Positions 53,183 through 61,424 of a stretch of DNA of 64,000 nucleotides are shown here, in pieces (the stretch's first letter is position 1; each line of letters opens with the position of its first letter). The DNA comes from Clostridiales bacterium (GTDB taxonomy: Bacteria > Bacillota > Clostridia > Lachnospirales > Lachnospiraceae): assembly GCA_023663185.1 (NCBI GenBank), contig JAMPHY010000007.1, positions 62,001-126,000 of the forward strand, written 5' to 3'. Made by a program: the position numbers and the translations under genes. The notes under the pieces were generated by a model that saw only the letters and a list, made by a program, of their open reading frames with translations, ran no database searches and was not told the DNA's origin.

Positions 53183-53443
53183 AAGTATATTTTCCCTTCT
53201 GTAAACGAAAAATAATAAAATCTATAATTCATAGAATATTATACAAAAAATTAAAATAAAAAAAAGCAGTTTGTAGAAAATTACATAATTTCTTAAAAAA
53301 GTATATTCCATTTATAAAAAGAAAGTAAAAAATTACATCAAATGAAAAATTAAAACATTCTTTTTTTAAGAAAAAAACAATATACTTTTATCGTAAACAT
53401 GAAATAGCTACAAACAAATTTAACAGAAGGGAAGAGAAAAGTT
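53183..53443. other. Divergent regulatory region between yesM-like kinase and the sugar importer
   Basis: 260 AT-rich bases with A- and T-tracts and a weak inverted repeat around 53360-53385 (TTCTTTTTTTAAGAAAAAAA). It should hold both promoters and the YesN-type operator, but I cannot assign hexamers with confidence and see no clear cre site. Confidence 0.4.
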
Positions 53444-54835
53444 ATGAAAAGAAAGTTATTAAGTATTGTACTTGCAGCAAGCATGGTAGCAACACTTGCA
53501 GGCTGCGGAGATTCAGGAACAGGAACGACACAGGAAACACAGACAACCGATACTACGTCGCAACAGACGCAGACGACTGATACTACGTCGCAGGAGACAC
53601 AGACAACTGATACTCAGGAGCAGACAGAAGCGCCGGCTGAAGAAATTACGTTAAAGTGGGCAATCTGGGATAAGGAATCCACACCGTACTGGCAGGCATT
53701 AGTAGATGCTTACAAAGGCGTAGCGCCCAATGTAACAATTGAAATGGTAGACCTTGGCTCCACAGATTATATGACAGTTCTTGCCACAGAATTATCAGGC
53801 GACGGCTCTGACTTTGATGTAGTTACAATCAAAGATGTTCCGGGCTATGCTACTTTGGTACAGAAGAATGCGATTCTCTCATTAGACGATTATATTGCGG
53901 CTGACGGAATCGACTTGAGCAAGTATGCGGGAGCAACCGATCAGGTTACGGTAGACGGAAGCTTATATGAGCTGCCTTTCAGAAATGATTTCTGGGTAGT
54001 GTTCTATAATAAGGATTTGTTTGACCAAAAGGGCGTTGCCTATCCGACAAACGACATGACTTTTGATGAGTATGACGCTCTTGCAAGACAGATGACAGAC
54101 ACAACTTTTGGCTCGCAGATATATGGAACACATTACCATACATGGAGATCTGCGGTACAGTTATTTGCTGTACTTGACGGTGAACATACAATTCTTGACG
54201 GAAGCTACGAGTTTATGAAACCTTACTATGAATTAGTTATGAATCAGGAAAAAGACGGTGTGTGCCGTAAGTATACAGATTTAAAGGCAGAAGGTCTTCA
54301 CTATTCCGCAGCATTTTCAGGCGGAGATGTAGCGATGATGAACATGGGTTCGTGGTATATTTCAACACTGATTTCAAGCCTGCAAAGCGGTGAGTACGAT
54401 GCAGACCTCTGCGGCAACTGGGGTATGGTAAAATATCCTCATGCAGAAGGCGTTGAGCCGGGTTCTACATTAGGAACTATTACAGGAATTTCTGTAACGA
54501 CAGCTTCTGATACGCCGGATGCAGCATGGGAGTTTGTAAAATGGGTAAGTGGTGAAGAAGGTGCAGCAGTTATGGCGCAGACCGGAAACTTCCCGGCTAT
54601 TATGACAGATGAGGTAATAAACCTTATTACAGGCCTTGATGGTTTCCCGACAGATGCCGAGTCAAAAGAGGCTTTGAATGTATCGAATCTGTATCTGGAA
54701 GTACCTTATGCAGAGAACGTATCAGAGATTAACAGTGCGCTGGATTCTTATCACGGTTCCATCATGAGTGGAGAAATGACGATTGATGAAGGAATTGAGG
54801 CAATGAATGAAGCTGTGGCTGCAATTACTAACTAG
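53444..54835 (+). CDS. Sugar ABC transporter solute-binding lipoprotein (family 1)
   Basis: 463 residues, GAAGGGAAG before ATG 53444. Signal peptide with lipobox LAGCGDSG. A low-complexity Thr/Gln linker made of repeated TQTTDTTSQ units (~25-60) spaces the binding domain from the membrane. The body is a type-I extracellular solute-binding protein (WAIWDKESTPYWQALVDAYKGVAPNVTIEMV; SWYISTLISSLQSG; ISVTTASDTPDAAWEFVKWVSGEEG). By context it binds uronate-containing oligosaccharides. A terminator after the gene would make it more abundant than the permeases. Confidence 0.94.
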   Translation: MKRKLLSIVLAASMVATLAGCGDSGTGTTQETQTTDTTSQQTQTTDTTSQETQTTDTQEQTEAPAEEITLKWAIWDKESTPYWQALVDAYKGVAPNVTIEMVDLGSTDYMTVLATELSGDGSDFDVVTIKDVPGYATLVQKNAILSLDDYIAADGIDLSKYAGATDQVTVDGSLYELPFRNDFWVVFYNKDLFDQKGVAYPTNDMTFDEYDALARQMTDTTFGSQIYGTHYHTWRSAVQLFAVLDGEHTILDGSYEFMKPYYELVMNQEKDGVCRKYTDLKAEGLHYSAAFSGGDVAMMNMGSWYISTLISSLQSGEYDADLCGNWGMVKYPHAEGVEPGSTLGTITGISVTTASDTPDAAWEFVKWVSGEEGAAVMAQTGNFPAIMTDEVINLITGLDGFPTDAESKEALNVSNLYLEVPYAENVSEINSALDSYHGSIMSGEMTIDEGIEAMNEAVAAITN

Positions 54836-54861
54836 GGTAGTTACACAAAAAGGTAAAAATG

Positions 54862-54896
54862 AAAAAGAGGCCGGCATTGCAACCGGCTTCTTTTTG
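54862..54896 (+). terminator. Partial (attenuating) terminator between binding protein and permeases
   Basis: AAAAAGAGGCCGG (54862-54874) pairs with CCGGCTTCTTTTT (54883-54895), 13 bp with one G-U, 8-nt loop. Some read-through is needed to express the permease genes. Confidence 0.85.
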
Positions 54897-54915
54897 AAAA
54901 AAGGAGGATTTAAGT

Positions 54916-55812
54916 ATGGTGAAAGGACTTAGCCGTCAGAAAAAGCGGGATTTGGTAGCATATTCATTTATTGCGCCGAATTTCATCGGGTTTGCCGTAT
55001 TTACATTAGTGCCTATTGTATTTGCTTTTGCACTTGCATTTTTAAATTGGGACGGCAGCAATCCGATTACATTTGCAGGACTTAGCAATTTTAAACAGCT
55101 TACCAAAGATGTATTTTTTAAGGCGGCGTTAAAAAATACGATTATTTATTGTATCGGAACAGTACCGCTTACAATGGTTGCATCTTTAGCGCTGGCAATT
55201 ATTTTAAATCAGAAAGTAGTAGGGCGGGGGATTTTCAGAACGCTTTCATTTTTCCCTTATGTAGCTTCGCTTGTGGCAGTAACTTCCGTATGGAAAATGC
55301 TGTTCCACCCTTCAAAAGGACCTATTAATAATATTTTATATACTGTTTTCCATGTACCGATGGAAGAGTTGCCGCAATGGTTTAGCGGAAGTCTGGTATT
55401 GCTCAGTATGATTTTATTCAGTGTGTGGAAATATATGGGTTATTACATGGTTATTTATCTTGCCGGACTACAGGGGATTTCAGCAGAACTTTATGAGGCG
55501 GGTTCTTTAGACGGCGCTAATACATGGCAGAAATTCCGTTATATAACATGGCCGCAGCTTCGCTCAACAACATTCTTTGTAGTTGTCATGCTTACCATTA
55601 ACTGCTTTAAGGTATATGACATCGCGATTATGCTTGCCGGCGGCGGAAGCGGTGAGCTTACGACTTCATCTACCGTATTGGTATACTACATTTATCAGAA
55701 GGCATTTATTGACTGGAAACTTGGATATTCGAGCGCGGTAGCAATGGTACTGTTTGTGATGGTATTTGTTGTTACCATGATACAGTTCAGGGGACAGAAA
55801 AAATATCAGTAA
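54916..55812 (+). CDS. Sugar ABC transporter permease (MalF/UgpA type)
   Basis: 298 residues, AAAGGAGG before ATG 54916. Six membrane helices of the binding-protein-dependent transport fold. The EAA loop that contacts the ATPase is EAGSLDGANTWQKFRYITWP. Forms a heterodimer with the next permease. No ATPase gene is in the locus, so a shared MsmK/UgpC-type ATPase elsewhere is expected, as usual in Firmicutes. Confidence 0.94.
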   Translation: MVKGLSRQKKRDLVAYSFIAPNFIGFAVFTLVPIVFAFALAFLNWDGSNPITFAGLSNFKQLTKDVFFKAALKNTIIYCIGTVPLTMVASLALAIILNQKVVGRGIFRTLSFFPYVASLVAVTSVWKMLFHPSKGPINNILYTVFHVPMEELPQWFSGSLVLLSMILFSVWKYMGYYMVIYLAGLQGISAELYEAGSLDGANTWQKFRYITWPQLRSTTFFVVVMLTINCFKVYDIAIMLAGGGSGELTTSSTVLVYYIYQKAFIDWKLGYSSAVAMVLFVMVFVVTMIQFRGQKKYQ

Positions 55813-55830
55813 GGAAGGGAGAAAAAGCGA

Positions 55831-56670
55831 ATGAAATCAGCCAGAAAAAAAGCGATTGCGAGCAAGACGCTGGTGTATATATTATTGATTATTATTGCGT
55901 TGTTCATGATTGTACCGTTTATATGGATGCTTTCAGCGTCGATTAAGAGCGACCGCGAAGTATTCCAGATGAATCCGTTTGTTCTGATACCGGATAAGCC
56001 GAAGTGGAGTAATTATCATGACATTTGGACCAAAATTCCCATGCTTAAGTTTGTGGAAAATACTGTATTTTTGACTATAGTAGTCACTGTATTGCAGCTT
56101 TTGACAAGCAGCTTTGCGGCGTACTCTTTTGCTAAGCTTGACTTTAAGCATAAAAACGCCCTGTTTTTTGCATATATTGCGACAATAGCGATGCCGTGGC
56201 AGGTATACATGGTTCCTCAGTTTATCATGATGAGGAAATTCGGACTAAATGATAAGCTGTTAGCGATTATATGCTTACAGGCGTTCTCGGCATTTGGCGT
56301 GTTTATGATGAAGCAGTTTTATGAGGATATTCCTGATGAACTCTGTGAGGCGGCGCGAATCGACGGCATGAGTGAATATCGGATTTATGCGAAAATTATG
56401 CTGCCGTTGTCCAAACCGGCGCTTTCCACCTTGACGATTTTTACATTTGTAAATACATGGAATGACTATTTAGGACCATTGATTTATTTAAAGAGTGAAA
56501 CCAAAAAGACAATCCAGTTAGGATTAAAAATGTTTATCAGCCAGTATTCTTCCGATTATGGTTTAATTATGGCGGGTTCTGTGTTATCATTAATTCCGGT
56601 ATTGGCAGTATTCCTTTGTCTGCAAAAATACTTTGTGGAAGGCGTTGCTTCTACGGGACTTAAAGGATAG
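55831..56670 (+). CDS. Sugar ABC transporter permease (MalG/UgpE type)
   Basis: 279 residues, GGAAGGGAG before ATG 55831. Six membrane helices; EAA loop EAARIDGMSEYRIYAKIMLPLSKPAL. Partner of the preceding permease (18-bp gap), and followed after 20 bp by the GH88 gene in the same operon. Confidence 0.94.
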   Translation: MKSARKKAIASKTLVYILLIIIALFMIVPFIWMLSASIKSDREVFQMNPFVLIPDKPKWSNYHDIWTKIPMLKFVENTVFLTIVVTVLQLLTSSFAAYSFAKLDFKHKNALFFAYIATIAMPWQVYMVPQFIMMRKFGLNDKLLAIICLQAFSAFGVFMMKQFYEDIPDELCEAARIDGMSEYRIYAKIMLPLSKPALSTLTIFTFVNTWNDYLGPLIYLKSETKKTIQLGLKMFISQYSSDYGLIMAGSVLSLIPVLAVFLCLQKYFVEGVASTGLKG

Positions 56671-56690
56671 TTAAGTAAATGGAGGAAGAA

Positions 56691-57911
56691 ATGAAGCGAA
56701 CAGAATTTACAGGATATTTGGAGATTTCAAAAGAAGAGATTGATGCGGCGATGCAGTATGCGGCGGGAAGCGTCACCCAAAATCTAGCGACATTTACGGA
56801 TAAGTTTCAAAAAGCATATAGTGAGAACGGATTTTATCAGCCGATTGAGAATAATTACTGGACCACTGGATTTTGGACAGGGGAAATATGGCTTGCTTAT
56901 GAGTATGCAAAGGAGCATGATATTTCTAATGTGCTTACCGGTGAAAAAATGGAAGACGCCGCAGAGCGTTTAAAACATGCGGGCGGAATACAGATTGATT
57001 CCTTTATGAATAGGATTGTCAATAAGATTGAAGTTGACCATCATGATATGGGCTTTCTGTATACGCCTTCCTGCGTGGCAGGCTATAAGCTGACAGGTTC
57101 ACAGACCGGACGCGAAGCGGCGATTAAGGCGGCGGAGCAGTTGATTACACGTTTCCACCCTGTCGGAGAATTTATTCAGGCATGGGGAGCGATGGACGCG
57201 CCTGAAAATTATCGGCTGATTATCGACTGTCTGCTCAATCTTCCCCTGCTTTATTGGGCGTCGGAGGAAACCGGCGATAACCGCTATCGCGATATTGCAG
57301 AGAAACATATCCATACGGCAGTTGCCAATGTGATTCGCGAGGACTATTCTACATGGCATACGTTTTTCTTTAATATGGAAACCGGCGCGCCCGACCACGG
57401 CGCAACATGTCAGGGATACCGCGACGGTTCTGCGTGGACCAGAGGGCAGGCGTGGGGGATTTATGGAATGGCGCTTGCATATCGGTATACGGGGCGTGAA
57501 GAATATATTGATATTTTTAAACATGTGACAGAGTATTTCCTTTCGCATATGCCGGAAGATTTAGTGCCCTATTGGGATTTGGAATTTACTTCGGGTAACG
57601 AGCAGCCTAGAGATTCTTCCAGCGCGTCCATTGCAGCGTGCGGAATGTTGGAAATGATAAAGTATCTGCCAGAGAGTGAAAGAGGTTATTATGTTACAGT
57701 TGCCAAACAGTTGATGAAAGCACTTTATGACAGGTGTGTCGTAAAAGATTATAAGCAGTCAAATGGTCTGGTACTGCATAGTACATACTCAAATCATTCC
57801 CCTTATAATACCTGCAATCATTATGGCGTGGACGAATGTAATTCATGGGGCGATTATTTTTACATGGAAGCTCTGACAAGATTAATGAAAGACTGGAATC
57901 CGTACTGGTAA
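56691..57911 (+). CDS. GH88 unsaturated glucuronyl hydrolase
   Basis: 406 residues. ATG 56691 is preferred because GGAGG lies 5 nt upstream, within what would be codons 1-4 of the ATG 56679 form. An (alpha/alpha)6 barrel with family motifs: NNYWTTGFWTGEIWLAYE, the Asp-bearing EVDHHDMGFLY, GAMDAPENYRLIIDCLLNLPLLYWAS, GYRDGSAWTRGQAWGIYG and the end NSWGDYFYMEALTRL. It removes delta-4,5-unsaturated uronates from the non-reducing end of lyase products. No signal peptide: cytoplasmic. It works after the heparinase-type lyase encoded downstream. Confidence 0.94.
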   Translation: MKRTEFTGYLEISKEEIDAAMQYAAGSVTQNLATFTDKFQKAYSENGFYQPIENNYWTTGFWTGEIWLAYEYAKEHDISNVLTGEKMEDAAERLKHAGGIQIDSFMNRIVNKIEVDHHDMGFLYTPSCVAGYKLTGSQTGREAAIKAAEQLITRFHPVGEFIQAWGAMDAPENYRLIIDCLLNLPLLYWASEETGDNRYRDIAEKHIHTAVANVIREDYSTWHTFFFNMETGAPDHGATCQGYRDGSAWTRGQAWGIYGMALAYRYTGREEYIDIFKHVTEYFLSHMPEDLVPYWDLEFTSGNEQPRDSSSASIAACGMLEMIKYLPESERGYYVTVAKQLMKALYDRCVVKDYKQSNGLVLHSTYSNHSPYNTCNHYGVDECNSWGDYFYMEALTRLMKDWNPYW

Positions 57912-57944
57912 CAGAACATGGAATCCGAAAGGAGTGACAGGAGT

Positions 57945-58541
57945 TTGAGAACGATTTTTTCATATGATAGTCCGGTATGGAAATTTGTGGGGCGTTTGAT
58001 AGATTTTCTTGTCCTGACATTGTTGTGGTTTGTTACATCATTGCCGATTATTACGATTGGCACGGCGACGACGACCGTCTATTATATAACCCTGAAAATG
58101 ACGGAGGATCAGGAAGAATATCTGATACGAATGTACTTTAAAAATTTCGCAAAGCTGTTTAAACAGACTACGAAGGTCTGGCTTATGGTCTTAGCGGTAG
58201 GGGCGGTGCTTTGCGGGGACTTCTATATATGTATGCGTGTTCAGACTCCTGTCACTACAATGCTTATGGCGGCGTTTTTTCTGATAACCGTTGTGTTTCT
58301 TATGACGAGCGCATATTTGTTTCCGGTGATGGCGTGGCTGGACGGCAATATTGCGGCGTACTTAAAAGCAGCCTTTTATCTTTCGATAAAATATTTGGGC
58401 TGGACAATTTTAATTCTTGTGATAGCGGTATGTTTGATTGCTTTAGGAGTATTTGTATTTTGGCCGCTGTTGTTGATTGTGGTAGGGTTGACTGCGTATT
58501 TGCAGTCGTTGATTTTTCGTCAGATTTTTAATAGGCAGTGA
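57945..58541 (+). CDS. YesL-family (DUF624) membrane protein
   Basis: 198 residues. TTG 57945 has AAAGGAG 10 nt upstream and gives the family-typical start (xRTIFSYDSPVWKFVGRLIDF); ATG 57918 has no site but cannot be excluded. Four to five membrane helices. DUF624/YesL proteins are constant companions of YesMN-controlled carbohydrate loci; their role (regulation or transport support) is unknown. Its end precedes the next gene by 41 bp. Confidence 0.88.
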   Translation: MRTIFSYDSPVWKFVGRLIDFLVLTLLWFVTSLPIITIGTATTTVYYITLKMTEDQEEYLIRMYFKNFAKLFKQTTKVWLMVLAVGAVLCGDFYICMRVQTPVTTMLMAAFFLITVVFLMTSAYLFPVMAWLDGNIAAYLKAAFYLSIKYLGWTILILVIAVCLIALGVFVFWPLLLIVVGLTAYLQSLIFRQIFNRQ

Positions 58542-58582
58542 TTGGGTATAGATGTTGTATAAAAGGGGAAAAGGTGGAGATT

Positions 58583-59371
58583 ATGTTTTCAATCAAGGTT
58601 TTAAAGAATAACGGAGAGACAAAGTTTGTTGCCCGTGGGGAGCGCGAAGTGTATCTGACGGTTACTTCTGCTTATGAAGAGGGAGATAGGATTGTATTGG
58701 AATATTCAGGAGAGCCGCAATACTTTTGGTTTCAGGCAGATGATGCGTTGGGGGCGGCTTTGATTTATGTGACGGGCAATGTGGAATTTAAAGTGCCGTT
58801 TGGAGAGTTAAAGACCGGTTATTCCCCGAAAGCGTTCGCGGGGAACTGCCATTATATATGCGCACGCAAAGCAGCGGCGGAAGAAATTTACGCATATCGC
58901 AATCAAGCGCTCAACGTCTACGATAATCATGAAAATACAAGTTCGTATCCGCATGCGTCCGCCAATGTGGAAACGAGGAACGAAGCTGTTTTTGCAGCGC
59001 GGAATGCGATTGACGGCGTGAAGGCAAACAGTTCTCATGGACAGTGGCCTTATACTTCATGGGGTATCAACCGCAATCCTGACGCCGCGTTTAAGTTAGA
59101 GTTCGGGCGTCCCGTTGAAATAGATAAGGCGGTGGTTTATCTTAGAAGCGATTTTCCGCATGATAACTGGTGGAAGGAAGTTACGCTTGAGTTTTCTGAT
59201 GGCAGCAGTATTACGACAGAACTGGAAAAAAGGGCGGACGGACAGGTGATTAGCTTTGAGAAAAGGGTTGTCACATGGCTTGAGTTTAAGAAATTAATTA
59301 AGGCGGAGAAGGAATCGCCGTTTCCAGCGTTGACGCAGTTGGAGGTATATGGTGTGGTGACGCGGGATTGA
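58583..59371 (+). CDS. Discoidin/F5-8C-like (CBM32-type) domain protein of the uronate locus
   Basis: 262 residues from ATG 58583 (GGTGGAG upstream). Residues ~1-95 are beta-rich (REVYLTVTSAYEEGDRIVLEYS). Residues ~120-262 resemble a galactose-binding-like beta sandwich (NVETRNEAVFAARNAIDG, HGQWPYTSWGINRNPDAAFKLEF, VYLRSDFPHDNWWKEVTLEFSDGS). No signal peptide, which is odd for a carbohydrate-binding protein; a cytoplasmic accessory or chaperone role, or an uncharacterised enzyme, is possible. It sits between YesL and the lyase. Confidence 0.75.
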   Translation: MFSIKVLKNNGETKFVARGEREVYLTVTSAYEEGDRIVLEYSGEPQYFWFQADDALGAALIYVTGNVEFKVPFGELKTGYSPKAFAGNCHYICARKAAAEEIYAYRNQALNVYDNHENTSSYPHASANVETRNEAVFAARNAIDGVKANSSHGQWPYTSWGINRNPDAAFKLEFGRPVEIDKAVVYLRSDFPHDNWWKEVTLEFSDGSSITTELEKRADGQVISFEKRVVTWLEFKKLIKAEKESPFPALTQLEVYGVVTRD

Positions 59372-59402
59372 GATTGTTTGTAACAAAAAGGGAATGATGT
59401 GA

Positions 59403-61322
59403 ATGAATCTAAATGAGACTGCATATTTAAAAGCATTCTGGAATGAGATTGTTGAGGAAGGCGAGCGTCTTAGGAATGAAGAGATGCCCGCGCTTTCTGA
59501 TGATGAATTTTTTCTTTATCACAAGACTGGAAATAGATTGATTTATGAAAATGTTTATTTTACGCGCAGGAAATATCTGACGGTGTTTGGGATTCTTGCG
59601 GAGTATGGCAAGAGGCAGGAAGATATTGATAAACTGGATAGTGTGATTGATTCTGTGTGCAGGGAGCGTTTTTGGGCGCTGCCCGCACATGTTGATTTTG
59701 ATAATTTAGATGAAAAGACGATAGATTTATTTGCGGCGGAGACAGCGCAGACATTGGCGGAGATTTTAATCATCATGCGCGATAAGCTGCGCCCGGAAAC
59801 TGTGGCGCTTGCCAAGCAGGAAATTATGGACAGGGTGCTTGCACCTTTTTATAACGCGAAACCGCCTTATATTGATTGGGAGACAAACTGCAGCAACTGG
59901 TCTGCGGTGTGTGCAGGCTCAGTCGGTATGGCGGCGATTTATATGTATCGTATGGGCGCGTTGTCTGCAGAGTGGAAAGAGCTTTGTCTTAAGCGAGTAT
60001 ACAATGCGCTGCAATGCTATCTTAGCGGCATGGAGGACGATGGCGCGTGTACGGAAGGCTTAGGTTATTTTTCTTATGGAATGAGTTATTATACTGCGTA
60101 TGCGCAGCTTTTATATGAAGAAACTGAAAAGAACATGGATTTAATGCGGCAGCCGAAATGTGAAAAGATTGCCGCTTTTCAGGAAAAATGCTATTTTGGA
60201 CAGGGCGTGTCGTTAAGTTTTTCGGACGGAAGTTGTAATGAGCGTTTTCTGCCGGGCTTGACGGCTTATCTGACGCATTGTTTCCCAGAGGTTAAGACGC
60301 CGGATTATGCGGCGGCAAGATTTTTTCATGATGATAACTGTTACCGCTTTCTGCCTAATGAGCGGAATATCAGATGGCTGTTAGAATACGGCGGACGGCA
60401 GGAGCAGACACAGACAGCAGGTTCGATGGTTTGTGATTTATTGCCGTCGGCACAGTGGCTAATATGCAAAGACTCTCAGGGCAATGGCTTTGCAGCAAAG
60501 GGCGGTCATAATGATGAAAACCATAACCATAATGACGTCGGGCATTTTTTGTGCGTCTATAATGGTGAAATGCCGTTGACGGATTTAGGGGCGGGGGAAT
60601 ATACAAAGGACTATTTTCATGAGGGACGATACCAAATTCTCTGTAATCGCTCGCTGGGGCATTCTGTGCCGATTATTAATGACGCTGAACAGTGTGCGGG
60701 GAAAGAATACCATGCGGATTCTTTCGAGTGGAATGAGGATAAAAAAGAACTGGAAATATCTTTTGCGAGGGCATATCCGAAGAAGTGTATTGACCGGATT
60801 AGTCGAAAAATACATATGGAAGATACGGCGGGGTTAGAAGACACAGCAAATTTAGAAGATACAGATGGTTTGCAAATTTGCGTTAGGGATTGTTTCGCCA
60901 TTTCTAAGCAGACGAAGAAAATCACGGAGAATTTGATAACGCCTTTTAAGCCCCGAATTATATGTGTAGAGAATGGGGAAACGGAACAGGCGATTGAGAA
61001 TGAAAAATCAATGCAAGTTAGCGAAAGGGAAAGGCAAAGAAGAATATACCGGATAGGAATAGAAGGACAAAAAAGTGTATGCCAAATAGAAATAGAAGGA
61101 CAGAAAAGTTTGTGCCGGATAGAAATAAAGGTCTGTGGAAGCGATGAGGATAAGAATAAGGGTAAGGAGCAATCGGTATCTGGACTGCGGATTGTGCCAA
61201 AAGAACATTTTCTGCATGACGGAAGTAAGACAATGGTGTATCTGATACAGTGGGACGTGGAATTTGAAGGAGTGCAGAGCGTGGAATGTGTGATGAGAAT
61301 TACTGTCACGAGTTTCGCCTAA
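59403..61322 (+). CDS. Heparinase II/III-family polysaccharide lyase, cytoplasmic
   Basis: 639 residues. Alpha-toroid N-terminal domain (~1-330: WETNCSNWSAVCAGSVGMAAIYMYRMG, DGACTEGLGYFSYGMSYYTAYAQ), then a beta-sandwich domain with the family block GGHNDENHNHNDVGHFLCVYNGEMPLTDLGAGEY carrying the His/Asn/Tyr residues. No signal peptide, so it acts on imported oligosaccharides. Two in-frame low-complexity inserts near the C-terminus (LEDTAxLEDTDGL, ~475-490; GIEGQKSVCQIEIEGQKSL, ~555-580) look like recent repeat expansions. The last four codons and stop come from an inserted family-1 hairpin, so the native C-terminus was altered. Confidence 0.9.
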   Translation: MNLNETAYLKAFWNEIVEEGERLRNEEMPALSDDEFFLYHKTGNRLIYENVYFTRRKYLTVFGILAEYGKRQEDIDKLDSVIDSVCRERFWALPAHVDFDNLDEKTIDLFAAETAQTLAEILIIMRDKLRPETVALAKQEIMDRVLAPFYNAKPPYIDWETNCSNWSAVCAGSVGMAAIYMYRMGALSAEWKELCLKRVYNALQCYLSGMEDDGACTEGLGYFSYGMSYYTAYAQLLYEETEKNMDLMRQPKCEKIAAFQEKCYFGQGVSLSFSDGSCNERFLPGLTAYLTHCFPEVKTPDYAAARFFHDDNCYRFLPNERNIRWLLEYGGRQEQTQTAGSMVCDLLPSAQWLICKDSQGNGFAAKGGHNDENHNHNDVGHFLCVYNGEMPLTDLGAGEYTKDYFHEGRYQILCNRSLGHSVPIINDAEQCAGKEYHADSFEWNEDKKELEISFARAYPKKCIDRISRKIHMEDTAGLEDTANLEDTDGLQICVRDCFAISKQTKKITENLITPFKPRIICVENGETEQAIENEKSMQVSERERQRRIYRIGIEGQKSVCQIEIEGQKSLCRIEIKVCGSDEDKNKGKEQSVSGLRIVPKEHFLHDGSKTMVYLIQWDVEFEGVQSVECVMRITVTSFA

Positions 61323-61400
61323 GTGAACAAAAACGGGGCTCCATGCCTGAAAAGAGGTAAGTCGCCCCTTATTTTGTTCACTTAGGTGAAACTCTGGTTA
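61308..61400 (+). repeat. Hairpin repeat family 1, complete copy B
   Basis: 61310-61332 and 61372-61394 form a 23-bp stem (one G-U). The 39-nt middle matches copy A except for a few bases in the terminal loop (GAAAAGA instead of ACAAAGC). Five base pairs of the stem differ from copy A with both partners changed. The left arm supplies the stop codon (61320-61322) of the lyase gene. Confidence 0.85.
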
Positions 61401-61424
61401 CTGGAATAAGAAAGGAGAATAAGC

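Noticed and set aside
60617..61309. 230-codon antisense frame with repeats opposite the lyase gene
   Set aside because: Its repeats mirror the low-complexity inserts of the sense gene, and there is no start site.
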